Assembly: GCA_002699585.1 (NCBI GenBank)
Contig: PABP01000038.1
Coordinates: forward strand, 310,001 to 374,000
DNA from: Anaerolineaceae bacterium
Lineage (GTDB): Bacteria; Chloroflexota; Anaerolineae; Aggregatilineales; Phototrophicaceae
DNA length: 64,000 nucleotides
Direction of reading: 5' to 3'
Positions 36,785 to 46,908 of this stretch are shown one piece after another (the first letter of the stretch is position 1; each line of letters opens with the position of its first letter). The notes below the pieces were generated by a model, which saw only the letters and a program-made list of their open reading frames with translations, had not been told where the DNA came from and searched no databases. The position numbers and the translations under genes are program-made.

Positions 36785-37756
36785 TTACCCAATCTTGAGC
36801 AGCATCATATCGTCGCGCTGGAAGCCTAGCTTAGCAAGGAAAGCGCGCGCCTGGTCATTGGCACGGCGGCTGTTCACCCACAGCGTGTTGAGATTGAGTT
36901 CAGCCGCCCGACGCATGACGCCTTCCAGCAGTTCTGCACCCACCCCCCGGCGCTGATAACGTGGCAATACAGCCATATCATTGAGGACGCCCGCCCCTTC
37001 TGTCAGACCACGAACAATCGACAGCCCCACACAGCCGACGATGATCGGCAGCGGATCACGAACTTCCGCGACGTAGACCTCAACCAAGGGGGATTCCAAC
37101 ACACGAATGCGTACTGCCGCCCACTCCTTATCGGTAAGTTGGCGATTGTGGGGAATTAACGCCAGCAACCCCAATATTTGGTCGATGTCATCGGCTTCGG
37201 CCAGCCGGATCTGAATATCCGGTGGTTGGCGTTTGGGAACCTTGCCGCCAACTTCGTCCAGCGTTTCTAGCCACTCCGCGATCATCTCCCGGTGGGTACG
37301 GAATGGCAACAGCGGTAGTTCCTCCGGCTGGAAGACACGCGCCTCCACAGCATCATCCCCGGCTAAGAGCTGGCCACCCACAGGCCGCATCCGGTAAAAG
37401 ATCATGATGCCACTAACAGGCGGGCCTTCCGGGAAGGAGTTAATCGCCGCCAACTCGATAATTTCTGTTTGTAAGCCGGTTTCTTCCAGCGCCTCGCGGA
37501 TGGCAGCTTCTTCCGCACTTTCGTCAGCTTCTACAAAGCCACTGGGCAGCGTCCATTCGCCTTCATGCGGAGCATGCCCGCGTTTAATCAAGACCACGCC
37601 CCCATCCATTTCTATCAACATGCCAACCCCAGGGACCGGGTTTACAAAATGGACATAGCCGCAGTTATCACAGGCGGGCCGCAGACGACCGCCCTCTTCG
37701 CGTTCAGTGAGGGTGTGGCCACAAATCGGACAATAGATAGGTTTTTTGGATGACAT
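36785..37756 (-). CDS. Nudix hydrolase fused to GNAT acetyltransferase
   Basis: A 323-residue two-domain enzyme. An N-terminal zinc ribbon (Cys9, Cys12, Cys29, Cys32) leads into a Nudix domain with an intact Nudix box (GFVEADESAEEAAIREALEE, then TGL). The zinc ribbon resembles NudC-like or ADP-ribose hydrolases with NADH-type substrates. After a ~35-residue linker, residues 181-323 form a GNAT domain with motif A (LPRYQRRGVGAELLEG). The frame is continuous. Start at the ATG complementary to 37754-37756, which begins the zinc ribbon. The two activities might act on one metabolite or one protein substrate; no evidence says which. Confidence 0.9.
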   Translation of the reverse strand: MSSKKPIYCPICGHTLTEREEGGRLRPACDNCGYVHFVNPVPGVGMLIEMDGGVVLIKRGHAPHEGEWTLPSGFVEADESAEEAAIREALEETGLQTEIIELAAINSFPEGPPVSGIMIFYRMRPVGGQLLAGDDAVEARVFQPEELPLLPFRTHREMIAEWLETLDEVGGKVPKRQPPDIQIRLAEADDIDQILGLLALIPHNRQLTDKEWAAVRIRVLESPLVEVYVAEVRDPLPIIVGCVGLSIVRGLTEGAGVLNDMAVLPRYQRRGVGAELLEGVMRRAAELNLNTLWVNSRRANDQARAFLAKLGFQRDDMMLLKIG

Positions 37757-37846
37757 AGTAGGCCATTCTAAGTAAGTGCAGTCATCGGATAACAAGTAAC
37801 AATACAGTATACAGACTAACAGATGGATTGAGGCGAGTGAATCAAC

Positions 37847-37887
37847 AAAAAAGCCCACCGACCCCGAATATCAGCCAGTGGGCTTTT
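37847..37887 (-). terminator. Rho-independent terminator of the sigma gene
   Basis: AAAAGCCCAC (37849-37858) and GTGGGCTTTT (37878-37887), 19-nt loop; on the minus strand it is followed by a T-run, 23 bp after the stop. Confidence 0.85.
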
Positions 37888-37909
37888 ATAAAGCAACTTC
37901 GCGCAAATA

Positions 37910-39517
37910 CTACATTTCCAAGTAGTCACGCAGTTGGCGACTACGGGTTGGGTGGCGCAGCTTACGCAGGGCTTTGGCTTCGATCTGGCGAATACGCTCA
38001 CGGGTCACGCCAAAGTGCTTGCCAACTTCTTCCAGCGTATGGTCCTGGCCATCGACTAAGCCAAAGCGCATTTGCAGCACTTCACGCTCACGGTCGCTGA
38101 GGACATCCAACGCATTGCGGATTTGCTCTTTGAGGAGTTGCTTGCTGGCGGCATCCACTGGCCCCGGCAAATTCTCATCGGGGATGAAGTCACCCAGTTG
38201 GCTGCTGTCTTCCTGACCAATAGGCATATCCAGGCTCATTGGCTCCTGGCTAATGCGCATGATCTTACGTACCTTCTGGGCAGCCCGACGCAGCTTACGC
38301 TGCAAACTGGGGTCCAGATGCATGCCCTTGTCGCGCAGCATCTTGATCGCATCGCGCTCTTCATCAGACAGGAAGTCCATTTCCAGGGCAATTTGCTCCG
38401 CGCTGGGTTCCGCACCGAGCTTTTGCAGCAGTTCGCGCTGGGTGCGCATCAAGCGGTTGATGGTTTCGACCATGTGTACTGGAATACGAATGGTACGGGC
38501 CTGGTCCGCAATGGCGCGGCTGATAGCCTGACGAATCCACCAAGTGGCGTAGGTGCTGAACTTAAAGCCCTTGGTGTGGTCAAACTTCGCGACCGCCCGC
38601 AGTAGACCAATGTTGCCTTCCTGGATCAAATCGAGGAAGCTGATGCCACGTCCCATATACCGCTTGGCCACGCTCACCACCAGACGCAGGTTGGCCCGCG
38701 TCAGGTTTTCTGCGGCCATTTCCGCACGCAGTTCGACCTGTTCCAGGGTGTAACGCGCTTCTTCTTCCGGGTCGTCTTCGTCTTCTTCTAACCAGGCGGT
38801 GAAGGTTTCCAAGCCAGGGACTTCGCCGTTCTTGCGCAAGTGGCCGCGCAGTTGCAATTGCTGGGCAACCGGCAATAGGAACAAGGCATGGATGACATTG
38901 AAGACCTGCCCCGCGTACTCTGTCCATTCTTCATCACGACCCCATTCGCGCTGACGGAAATACGTGCGAATGGAAGACGTGGTGTCCTCGTCCCAGTTTT
39001 CATTAATCTGCATGGTTTCATCGATGAAGTCGCGCAGATTAGGGGGATCAACGCCTAACTCAGCAGCCTTTGCTTCTGTTTCCTGCCAATTATTGCGCAA
39101 ATATTGGTAGGCGTGGCGCAGGGTATCGAGCGCGCTGGGCAGCGTATGCTCGCCATCCGGCCCAAGTCGATCAAGGCTGGCCAGTTCATCTATCAAATCC
39201 TGTACCAGACGCTCAGACGCGATCTGGGCGCTCAACCACATCTCGCGGTTCGTATCCAACAGCGGGACCTGACCAATTTCCTTGAGGTACATCCGCACAG
39301 GATCATCCGCGATGGCGACGATAGAGATCTCGTCTTCGCCATCGTCGTCTTCGTCGTAATCATCATCTAGATCTTCGTCGGCGAAGTCTTCATCCATGGG
39401 TTCATCAACGTAATCCTGGGATACCTGCTTAAGCTTATCTAGCAGCGCATCACCGAGATCGTCGTCATCGTCGCTTTCGAACGCATTTATTGCATCTCTG
39501 ATATCTTCGTTCGTCAT
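37910..39517 (-). CDS. rpoD: Primary RNA polymerase sigma factor (sigma-70, SigA/RpoD)
   Basis: Housekeeping sigma factor, 535 residues. Seen: an acidic N-terminal part (about 10-60, mostly Asp and Glu), region 1.2 ([16 protein letters not shown]), a ~130-residue non-conserved region, region 2 ([30 protein letters not shown], then [15 protein letters not shown] for -10 recognition), region 3, and region 4 with the helix-turn-helix ([28 protein letters not shown]). TTG at 39523 is possible, but the ATG complementary to 39515-39517 is preferred. Preceded by dnaG on the same strand, the classic macromolecular synthesis arrangement. Confidence 0.97.
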   Translation of the reverse strand: MTNEDIRDAINAFESDDDDDLGDALLDKLKQVSQDYVDEPMDEDFADEDLDDDYDEDDDGEDEISIVAIADDPVRMYLKEIGQVPLLDTNREMWLSAQIASERLVQDLIDELASLDRLGPDGEHTLPSALDTLRHAYQYLRNNWQETEAKAAELGVDPPNLRDFIDETMQINENWDEDTTSSIRTYFRQREWGRDEEWTEYAGQVFNVIHALFLLPVAQQLQLRGHLRKNGEVPGLETFTAWLEEDEDDPEEEARYTLEQVELRAEMAAENLTRANLRLVVSVAKRYMGRGISFLDLIQEGNIGLLRAVAKFDHTKGFKFSTYATWWIRQAISRAIADQARTIRIPVHMVETINRLMRTQRELLQKLGAEPSAEQIALEMDFLSDEERDAIKMLRDKGMHLDPSLQRKLRRAAQKVRKIMRISQEPMSLDMPIGQEDSSQLGDFIPDENLPGPVDAASKQLLKEQIRNALDVLSDREREVLQMRFGLVDGQDHTLEEVGKHFGVTRERIRQIEAKALRKLRHPTRSRQLRDYLEM

Positions 39518-39663
39518 AACCAACCCATACTGTTCTTATTAGGGTAAACGTCCACATTATGTGACCGTTGCGTTGGTAGCATACAGGATATTGCCGTGTT
39601 CTGCTATGCAAATGTGTCTTGCACATGTCTTACGCAAACTCTACAGCCATCCGAGTATGCTAG

Positions 39664-41805
39664 CTAGTGCTGTTTTGGTGTAATTGCCTCTGTTAGCCGA
39701 TGTGATGCCATATTCAACAACATACACTGGGCTCCATGTTCGCGCGCAGCCTGCTTATCGCGGTTGCGCTCCGCTTCCGTGACCAAAAATAAGATTTCCT
39801 CCCGTTCTCGCTGAACGCGATGACGCCGGACCTGCAAAATACGCTTGACGACGTCCTCATCTACGTTGATACCGGGCAATGATTGACGTTTGAAGCTCCC
39901 CCATATCTGGACGTGTTCCCCGGCAAAACGCCCACCAATTTGATGTTGAAGCGTATCGACTTCTGTCAATAGCATCTGCGTTAGCTCCGGTAAAAGCGCG
40001 TCATCGAGGTGTTGACGCACATAGTCGATAGGTTCCATCTCATCTTGCATGAGCGCCGACAGCAGTAAATTGAGGATCACACGATAGTCACTCTGGCTAA
40101 AATCATCGCTAGAAATATCACCAAGCGGTCCATCGATCAACTCACTGCGCTCGTGGGCCAGTTCGCGCAGCCGCCGATTCGCCTGGAACAGCAAATCAGG
40201 ATTGAGCAGCAGCATGCGTAAGCAGTGGGCCTCGGCAGCGCGGCTGGTGTGGCGGCTGGTCAGACGTGCTGGCATCGGCGATGGTTTGGCTACTGCGGGT
40301 GTGCCCGGTTCGCCATCGACCCCCGGCAAAAAAGCTCGATCATCATCTGGATCATAGGGCGCATCATTGTCTTCGAAAAACAGCGGCGGCTCGTAACTGC
40401 TGGCAGCATCATCCTGGGCCATAGGCGGCTGCTGATCCGGCGTAGATGGCGCGGGTTTACGCTGTTCCCGCTGTTTGGCCGCCTTGCGCAGTTCCGCCGC
40501 CCAATCCATCAAATCCTGCTCACTGATGTGCAGACGCAGCGCCAGCTTCTGCAAGTTCTCCTGAGTATAAAGATTGTTCTCGCTGGCAGACAGGATAGGC
40601 AACACGCGCTCAGCCACACGCTGACGGGCTTGCAAACTCGCATCCTGCCCCAATTCGGCAGTTTCCAGGTCGATGACAAAATCCGCAACCGGGCGAGCAG
40701 CATCGACGATTTGCGGCCACTGTTCAGGCGTCTCGCGCAGGAAGTCATCGGGGTCTTTGCCATTGGTGATCTGCATCACGCGGATATCGACCGACAGCTT
40801 GCCCGTATAATCCGCTTGCAGGGCCTGACGAGCGACTTCCAAGCTGCGGCGGGTCGCATTTTGGCCAGCGGCGTCAGCATCCAGCGCCATCACGATCTGC
40901 GAGGCATAACGCGGCACAATCAGCTTGAGCTGCGACTCGGTCATGGCCGTGCCCATCTGGGCGACCACATTGTAGTAACCCGCCTGGTGGGCCTGAATAA
41001 CGTCCATGTAGCCTTCAACGATGACGGCTGTCTCGCTCTGCCGGATGGCATCTTTAGCGACATCCAGGCCAAATAGCAAATGGCTCTTGTCGAAGACCTC
41101 CGACTGCGGCGAGTTGAGGTACTTGGGATTGTCGTCCGGGTCCAGGGCACGCGCCCCAAAGCCGACAATACGTCCGCGATCATCACGGATGGGGATCATC
41201 AGGCGATTACGGAAGCGATCATACACCCGCCCACGATCATTCTGGCTGGCCAAACCCGCCGCCAGAATGTCCTCATTGTCATAGCCAAGTTGAGTCAGCG
41301 CGTTCATCATATTCTGCCAGCCAGCCGGAGCATAACCGATCTGGTAGCGCTCAATGGTTTCGTCCGTGAAACCACGTTTCTCACGCGTATAAGCATAAGC
41401 GCTCTCGGCAGCCTCATCTTCACGGCTGAGCAAGTGCTGATGATAAAAATCCGCTGCTGTTTGCAGCATGGCCCGTAAACGCTCGACCTGCTCCGCTTGC
41501 TGCTGCTGCTCCGGCGTCTGCTTGGTGACCTGGACGCCTGCTTGGCGGCCCAATTCATGCAGCGCTTCTGTAAATGACCAGTTATTCTGCTTCATGGCGA
41601 AGCTGAAAATATCGCCACCTTCGGCACAGGCCCCAAAACAGCGCCAGGACTGTGTATCGGGATTGACGACAAACGAAGGGGTTTTCTCAGAATGGAATGG
41701 GCAGCAGGCTTTATAATACCGCCCAGCCTTCTTAAGCTGGGGAACGTATTGGGATACGTATTGGACGATATCCAACCGTGCTTTGATTTGCTCGGTAACT
41801 GACAT
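39664..41805 (-). CDS. dnaG: DNA primase
   Basis: Makes RNA primers at the replication fork; 713 residues, slightly long. The N-terminal zinc domain has CPFHSEKTPSF and RCFGACAEGGD: ligands Cys35, His38, Cys56, Cys60, with CxxxC where most primases have CxxC. The TOPRIM core follows: MIPIRDDRGRIVGFGARAL, VIVEGYMDVIQAHQAG and MALDADAAGQNATRR with the acidic metal site. The C-terminal third has a Pro/Asp-rich linker and a helicase-binding-like helical domain. Start at the ATG complementary to 41803-41805; a longer frame would run over a -10 box. It lies between glyQS and rpoD. Confidence 0.96.
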   Translation of the reverse strand: MSVTEQIKARLDIVQYVSQYVPQLKKAGRYYKACCPFHSEKTPSFVVNPDTQSWRCFGACAEGGDIFSFAMKQNNWSFTEALHELGRQAGVQVTKQTPEQQQQAEQVERLRAMLQTAADFYHQHLLSREDEAAESAYAYTREKRGFTDETIERYQIGYAPAGWQNMMNALTQLGYDNEDILAAGLASQNDRGRVYDRFRNRLMIPIRDDRGRIVGFGARALDPDDNPKYLNSPQSEVFDKSHLLFGLDVAKDAIRQSETAVIVEGYMDVIQAHQAGYYNVVAQMGTAMTESQLKLIVPRYASQIVMALDADAAGQNATRRSLEVARQALQADYTGKLSVDIRVMQITNGKDPDDFLRETPEQWPQIVDAARPVADFVIDLETAELGQDASLQARQRVAERVLPILSASENNLYTQENLQKLALRLHISEQDLMDWAAELRKAAKQREQRKPAPSTPDQQPPMAQDDAASSYEPPLFFEDNDAPYDPDDDRAFLPGVDGEPGTPAVAKPSPMPARLTSRHTSRAAEAHCLRMLLLNPDLLFQANRRLRELAHERSELIDGPLGDISSDDFSQSDYRVILNLLLSALMQDEMEPIDYVRQHLDDALLPELTQMLLTEVDTLQHQIGGRFAGEHVQIWGSFKRQSLPGINVDEDVVKRILQVRRHRVQREREEILFLVTEAERNRDKQAAREHGAQCMLLNMASHRLTEAITPKQH

Positions 41806-41835
41806 GAAAGATGTGGCCTCGACTCCCGTCATTTC

Positions 41836-41865
41836 ATTATAAGGGGGCATCGCACGATGCTGCAA
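41836..41865 (-). promoter_or_regulatory. Candidate dnaG promoter with palindrome in the spacer
   Basis: On the minus strand TTGCAG (41860-41865), 18 bp, TATAAT (41836-41841). The spacer contains a 14-bp palindrome, GCATCG-CA-CGATGC (41847-41860). The box lies 31 bp before the start codon. Confidence 0.55.
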
Positions 41866-41930
41866 TTGAGAAATGCCGATTCAACTCAATTTTTACAAAA
41901 CACCTATACTCTGCAAATTATCCATAAATC

Positions 41931-41961
41931 AAAAAGGGGCTTACCCATCGGCAAACCCCTC
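41931..41961 (-). terminator. Rho-independent terminator of glyQS
   Basis: On the minus strand AGGGGTTTGCC-GATG-GGTAAGCCCCT, an 11-bp stem with wobbles, then TTTTTGATTT. Confidence 0.85.
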
Positions 41962-41982
41962 TACAGTCTAAACAGCAGCGAA

Positions 41983-44900
41983 TTAGAAACCGACTAATTC
42001 ACTCAGATCGGCACGGCCCCGGGCCATCCGGCTGATGCTTTGCAGCAAGCCCAGGCGATTCTGGCGCAGCTTTTCGTCTTCTGCATTGACCAGCACCGTA
42101 TCAAAGAACTGCTGAATAGCGGGCACAACCGGCTCAAATGCGGTCAGGAAGCCATCGACGTTGGCATCCTCACCCATTGCCGCTTTAGCAGCTTGTACGG
42201 CCTCATAAAGGGCTTTTTCGGCGTCTTCTTCCAGAACAGCGGCATCGACCTTGAAGGTCTGGTCCTCTGAGCGGGTGATACGCACACAGCGGGCGAAGTT
42301 ATCGAGCAGTGTTGGCCAGTTTTCTTTCTGGACCCACTCGCTCAACTGCTGCACGCCAACATACGCACGATAAGGATTGTTGCCCTGCTGGGCCAGTACC
42401 GCGTTGATGACATCACGGGCAGAACCCAATTCTTCTTCCAGCCAGCTATCCAGGCGACCCCGGATGAACTCCAACAATTGGCTGATGACGACAGGCGTCA
42501 CCTCAATCGGCTGCGACGGCGCGACCAGTTCAATGGCATCGCGCAGATTGACGTCGATTTGCTTGGCAATCAAGATTTGCACGATGCCCAATGCCGCACG
42601 ACGCAGGCCGTAAGGGTCAGAGGTTGAGCGCGGGGCGAGTCCGGCGGCGAACAGCCCCACTAGACTATCGAGTTTATCGGCTACAGCCAGGATCGTGCCT
42701 GCTGTACTGGCCGGGACCGCATCCCCAGCATAACGCGGCTGCCAATGCTCAAAGATGGCATCGGCTACTTCCAGCGGATAATCCTGCAACTTGGCGTATT
42801 CACGGCCCATCGTACCCTGGAGCGAGGTCATTTCCACGACCATCTGCGTACCCAGGTCAGCTTTAGCGATATGCGCGGCACGCTGGGCAATACCTGTTGC
42901 CGTCGTATCGGCATCCAGCAGCTTGCCCACGGATTCGACCGTACTGACGATGCGCTCGTTCTTGTCGCGCATACTTCCCAGGTGTTCCTGGAAGGTCAGT
43001 GTGCTCAGGCGCTCCAAATAGTCTTTAAGCGGCTTCTTGATGTCCTGATTGTAGAAATAATCGGCATCGGAGAAACGCGCCCTCAACACATGTTCATTAC
43101 CATGAATGACCTTGTCGAGGTGCTCAGCATCACCGTTGCGTACCGCGATGAAATACGGCAGCAGCTTGCCCTTTGTATCTTCCACCGGGAAGTAACGTTG
43201 GTGCTTGCGCATGACCATCACCAGCACTTCTCGTGGGAGCGCCAGATATTTTTCCTCGAAGGTACCGCGCAACGCGACGGGTGCTTCCACGAGGTTGGTG
43301 ACTTCATCGAGCAAGCCGGGATCATCGGGAATGGTGCCATTGACTTCATCGGCCAAGACTTTGATCTGCTTGGCGATTTCTTCACGGCGGGCTTCACGAT
43401 TGAGGATAATGCCCTGTTCGCTCAGTTTTTCAGCGTACTCTGCCGGATTGGTCACATCGAGTATCGGTGAGCCATAAGGACGCAGGCCGCGCGTCGATTG
43501 ACCAGAGACAACCCCCGCATAGGTGAAGGGAATGGCAATATCACCGAACATGGCCAGCAGCCAGCGCACAGGCCGCGAGAAAGCGATGCCTGTTTCGTTC
43601 CAGCGCATGGCCTTGCCAAATTTGATACCAGCGATCAATTTGGGCAGGGCTTCTTGCAAGACCTGGGTCGCAGGCAGTCCTTCATTGTGGACGACAGCGG
43701 TCACGTACTGGCCACCGTCAATATCCTGAACTTTCAAATCGGCCACATCTACGCCACGGCCACGTGCAAAGCCCTGTGCGGCTTTGGTCGGGTTGCCATC
43801 GGCATCGTAGGCGCGTTCCGCTGGTGGCCCCTTAGCCACGAATTCTTCGTCTGTCTGTCGCGCTGCCAGATTCTTCGCACGGACCACAATACGGCGCGGG
43901 GTGGCATCAATCGATACACCCTCATGACTCAGGCGCAAGTCATCCAGCAAAGACGGAACGGCTGCATCAAGCTGCTGCAAGACATCATCGACATCATTGG
44001 CAGGCAGTTCTTCCACACCAATTTCCAGCAAAAATTCGGCTGGTTTGGTTGGGGCGACGGGTTCCTCCGGCGTATATTCCGGCAAGCTCACGCCCCACTT
44101 GGATGCCATGCTCATCAACGGATAACCAAGCTTCTCCCGATTTTCCGCATAAGCATGGGCGACGGTGCGCGTCATGTCGCGCATACGGCGGAAGTAGCTG
44201 GCACGTTCGGTCACACCAATCGCGCCACGCGTATCCAGCACATTGAACAGGTGGCTGCACTTGAGCACATAGTCATAGGCGCTGATGAGGGCATCGCCTT
44301 CCAGCGCACGCGAGTATTCGCGTTCGTAGGTGTCGTAGATTTGCTTGAGGGCTTCGACATCGGCCACATCAAAGAAGTAGCGGCAGTGCTCAACTTCTTC
44401 CTGGTACATGATGTCATGGTAAGTGATGCCATCCATCCAGTCGATTTCCCAGGCGCTGTTTTTGTTCTGCAACGCCAGCACGATGCGCTCGATACCATAG
44501 GTAATTTCGACCGACACCGGATCAAGTTCCATACCGCCTGCCTGCTGGAAGTACGTGAACTGGGTGATTTCCTGACCATCCAGCCAGACTTCCCAACCCA
44601 GGCCCCAGGCCCCTAACGCCGGCGATTCCCAGTTGTCTTCCACGAAGCGAATATCGTGTTCGCGCGGGTTGATGCCAAGCGCCTCAAGCGACTTGAGATA
44701 CAGTTCCTGGGGATTACCGGGGTCCGGCTTGAGGATAACCTGGTATTGGTAGTATTTCTGCATACGGTTGGGATTGTCACCATAGCGGCCATCATCCGGG
44801 CGCACGCTGGGTTCGACATACGCCACGCGCCAGGGTTCTGGACCCAGCACACGCAGCAAAGTCGCCGGGTTACCGGTACCCGCGCCAACCTGTACATTAT

Positions 44901-44985
44901 AGGGTTCCCAGATCACGCAGCCCTGCGCGCTCCAGTATTCATGTAATTTGAGGATCACCTGCTGAAAGTTCAGGGGTTGCGACAT
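41983..44985 (-). CDS. glyQS: Glycyl-tRNA synthetase, alpha and beta subunits fused
   Basis: Charges tRNAGly. The 1000-residue product joins both subunits of the bacterial alpha2-beta2 enzyme in one chain. Alpha part (about 1-300): [77 protein letters not shown], the usual GlyQ motifs. Beta part (about 315-1000): [15 protein letters not shown] at its start, then [11 protein letters not shown], [32 protein letters not shown], the HD-like [14 protein letters not shown], and an anticodon-binding tail. A frame from an upstream ATG (45027) is possible but adds 14 residues that do not fit. No T-box was found upstream. Confidence 0.96.
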   Translation of the reverse strand: MSQPLNFQQVILKLHEYWSAQGCVIWEPYNVQVGAGTGNPATLLRVLGPEPWRVAYVEPSVRPDDGRYGDNPNRMQKYYQYQVILKPDPGNPQELYLKSLEALGINPREHDIRFVEDNWESPALGAWGLGWEVWLDGQEITQFTYFQQAGGMELDPVSVEITYGIERIVLALQNKNSAWEIDWMDGITYHDIMYQEEVEHCRYFFDVADVEALKQIYDTYEREYSRALEGDALISAYDYVLKCSHLFNVLDTRGAIGVTERASYFRRMRDMTRTVAHAYAENREKLGYPLMSMASKWGVSLPEYTPEEPVAPTKPAEFLLEIGVEELPANDVDDVLQQLDAAVPSLLDDLRLSHEGVSIDATPRRIVVRAKNLAARQTDEEFVAKGPPAERAYDADGNPTKAAQGFARGRGVDVADLKVQDIDGGQYVTAVVHNEGLPATQVLQEALPKLIAGIKFGKAMRWNETGIAFSRPVRWLLAMFGDIAIPFTYAGVVSGQSTRGLRPYGSPILDVTNPAEYAEKLSEQGIILNREARREEIAKQIKVLADEVNGTIPDDPGLLDEVTNLVEAPVALRGTFEEKYLALPREVLVMVMRKHQRYFPVEDTKGKLLPYFIAVRNGDAEHLDKVIHGNEHVLRARFSDADYFYNQDIKKPLKDYLERLSTLTFQEHLGSMRDKNERIVSTVESVGKLLDADTTATGIAQRAAHIAKADLGTQMVVEMTSLQGTMGREYAKLQDYPLEVADAIFEHWQPRYAGDAVPASTAGTILAVADKLDSLVGLFAAGLAPRSTSDPYGLRRAALGIVQILIAKQIDVNLRDAIELVAPSQPIEVTPVVISQLLEFIRGRLDSWLEEELGSARDVINAVLAQQGNNPYRAYVGVQQLSEWVQKENWPTLLDNFARCVRITRSEDQTFKVDAAVLEEDAEKALYEAVQAAKAAMGEDANVDGFLTAFEPVVPAIQQFFDTVLVNAEDEKLRQNRLGLLQSISRMARGRADLSELVGF

Positions 44986-44989
44986 AGCA

Positions 44990-45007
44990 AAATTGTCCTG
45001 ACAATTT
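44990..45007. repeat. 8-bp palindrome just upstream of glyQS
   Basis: AAATTGTC-CT-GACAATTT, immediately before the start codon on the minus strand. It could be an operator or a translation-control hairpin. Confidence 0.55.
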
Positions 45008-45196
45008 ATCGCGGTCAAGCAGTTCATTGAGTAGCGGAAGCGCTATTATAGAAAAGGAGTCGGTCATTGACGAGGGCGCAAGCAGCGTACACACTAGATA
45101 GATGTCATGATCGCTGGGTATCCTACCGTGAAATACGGGTGTAATGGGGCATCAGCGCAACAAAACACATGACACCATACCCAGAACGAGGCAGCC

Positions 45197-45973
45197 ATGA
45201 GCTGGGATTATATCTTCGTCGTCGATTTAGACGGCCATGAAAATGCGTCCGAGCGCTTGATACAGATCATCGAAGCCATCAGTCAGGCGGATGTTTTTGG
45301 CGCATCACTCCCTGTGAAGCTAGAAGTCATCAATGCGGAAAGCCAGGTCAGCGACTTCAACCTGGGCCAGCGCGGTAAAATCAAGGACGCTATGTCGGTG
45401 TTCCAGCGCGTGGCCGACAGCCACTATCACGAGGATATACGCTTCGTCGTTACCTATCAACTGCCGCTGTATGTGCAACTCTGGGAAGATGACCTCCCTC
45501 ATAAAGAGAAAAACTATCGCCAGTTCATCATTGAAGGCTTCCGTGACTTCGGTGTGCCGACGAATATTTACTACAATGCAGGTGATGCCCGTCATTATCG
45601 GGCAGGGCGCACACAACAGCTCAACCTGGGTTTGTTGATGAAGGAACTGCTATTCATGGCCCAGGTCATGCGAGCACGGACCCTGCGCGGATTGAATATC
45701 CACAACGATGTCGAGGCGCATCGCCATTCGATGGTCTTTCATCGCGTGTTGGATGGTTTCTTGCTGGACCTGTATACCATCACCGGGGAGCATCACGGTA
45801 TCACCGACAAAACGCGCGAAATCGCCCTGGATGCCATGTTCGACCCACGCGCCAACCTGCGCCTGGAAGAAACCGATGACTTGCCCATCCTCGTCAGCAA
45901 AGATGGCAGCACGGGCAATCTACGCACCTTTTATGAAATTCTGCTGCATCTGCTGCGCGAGCAAAACCGGTAG
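45197..45973 (+). CDS. Unknown soluble protein, 258 residues
   Basis: I do not recognise it. The product is cytoplasmic with no signal peptide or membrane helix, and a mixed alpha/beta pattern (WDYIFVVDLDGHE, RFVVTYQLPLYVQL, NIYYNAGDARHYRAGRTQ). The N-terminal aspartates (VVDLDG) and Asp/His groups (SHYHED, HRHSMVFHR, HHGITD) could bind metal, but no known catalytic motif is complete. Only CGAGGCAG precedes the ATG. It is followed by the phosphoribosyltransferase-like gene and two glycosyltransferases on the same strand with 9-158 bp gaps, so it may belong with them. A nuclease or nucleotide-binding role is only a guess. Confidence 0.6.
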   Translation: MSWDYIFVVDLDGHENASERLIQIIEAISQADVFGASLPVKLEVINAESQVSDFNLGQRGKIKDAMSVFQRVADSHYHEDIRFVVTYQLPLYVQLWEDDLPHKEKNYRQFIIEGFRDFGVPTNIYYNAGDARHYRAGRTQQLNLGLLMKELLFMAQVMRARTLRGLNIHNDVEAHRHSMVFHRVLDGFLLDLYTITGEHHGITDKTREIALDAMFDPRANLRLEETDDLPILVSKDGSTGNLRTFYEILLHLLREQNR

Positions 45974-46131
45974 GCGCGTATTCGCATGAATTGTTCGAGT
46001 AAATCAGTGGCACATGCCCAGGTGGACGGTACAATAGCTGATTGTTCCTCGTGCTTTATTCATGCGCCATTTTTCATGCGCCATGTATGTGCCCATCGTA
46101 CTGAGCCATTTAACTCATCTATGTATACATC

Positions 46132-46899
46132 ATGAGATACCCTATGGATGATGCCATGCCAAAAACGTATATTGACCAGATTAAAGCCCCGGAAGAACAA
46201 ACAGATGCTGATTTTTGGAAAAATCCTTTTGGTATAGAGGTTGAATACGACGATTTGCGATTTTTATATATACCGGATCACGTCAGCACCTATATTTCGA
46301 CGCAGGTCGCGCGGAAAGTCTACCGTTACCAGATTAATCATATTTCTACAAAAGAGCAGATCACGCATGCTGTCATGATTACGATGGGTGGGCTGCTCCC
46401 CGGCGTGCAATTGCACGATCATCTGGCGTGGACGCTCAACAAAAATATCCCGCCGATTGACTTCGGCACGATGGGCGTCAAGTATTACGCGGGTCCTGGC
46501 CAACCACTGGACGAACCCAGAATCATCCATGCGCTATCAATCGATGTCAAAGACAAGGTTGTCGGCGTGGTGGAAGACCTGGTTGACCTGGGCGGGACGG
46601 CCAATTTCGTCGCCAACTATCTGCTGGAACAGGGCGCGAAGAAGATCGTGTTGATTGCCCCATTCCTCAAGTCCAAAGGCGATATTCAGCACATATCCGA
46701 GGTGATTTCCTATGGGTACGTGCCCAAAGACACATGGATCATCACCCCGCGCGAAAAGGTGGAAACACTGGTGAAGCGTGTCCCCTACTGGCGCGACCGC
46801 GGTGCGACACTGTCGACGTGCGAAGACAACCTGATCCGCATTGGTTATCCGCGCTACCTGATCGATATCTATCTGCGTCCGACCTACGAACGCGGCTAA
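46132..46899 (+). CDS. Phosphoribosyltransferase-like protein
   Basis: A 255-residue protein with the type-I PRTase signature VVGVVEDLVDLGGTA (residues about 143-157), the loop that binds PRPP, and an upstream MGGLLPGVQLHDHLAW region like the PPi loop and hood of hypoxanthine-type enzymes. It is longer than HGPRT (about 180) and has an N-terminal extension (about 60 residues) and a C-terminal part rich in aromatic and Arg residues. Which base or sugar it uses is unknown; relatives also act as regulators or salvage enzymes. Three in-frame ATGs (46132, 46144, 46153) could start it. It ends 9 bp before the first glycosyltransferase. Confidence 0.75.
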   Translation: MRYPMDDAMPKTYIDQIKAPEEQTDADFWKNPFGIEVEYDDLRFLYIPDHVSTYISTQVARKVYRYQINHISTKEQITHAVMITMGGLLPGVQLHDHLAWTLNKNIPPIDFGTMGVKYYAGPGQPLDEPRIIHALSIDVKDKVVGVVEDLVDLGGTANFVANYLLEQGAKKIVLIAPFLKSKGDIQHISEVISYGYVPKDTWIITPREKVETLVKRVPYWRDRGATLSTCEDNLIRIGYPRYLIDIYLRPTYERG

Positions 46900-46908
46900 C
46901 CAGCGACC

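Noticed and set aside
37757-37858. Longer N-terminus for the Nudix-GNAT protein
   Set aside because: The extra 34 residues precede the zinc ribbon, have no family match and include the terminator region of rpoD.
43498-44616. 372-codon plus-strand open frame opposite glyQS
   Set aside because: Antisense to the conserved synthetase; no recognisable protein.
44986-45196. T-box riboswitch before glyQS
   Set aside because: The conserved T-box/antiterminator sequence was looked for on the glyQS strand and is not present; only a small 8-bp palindrome is.
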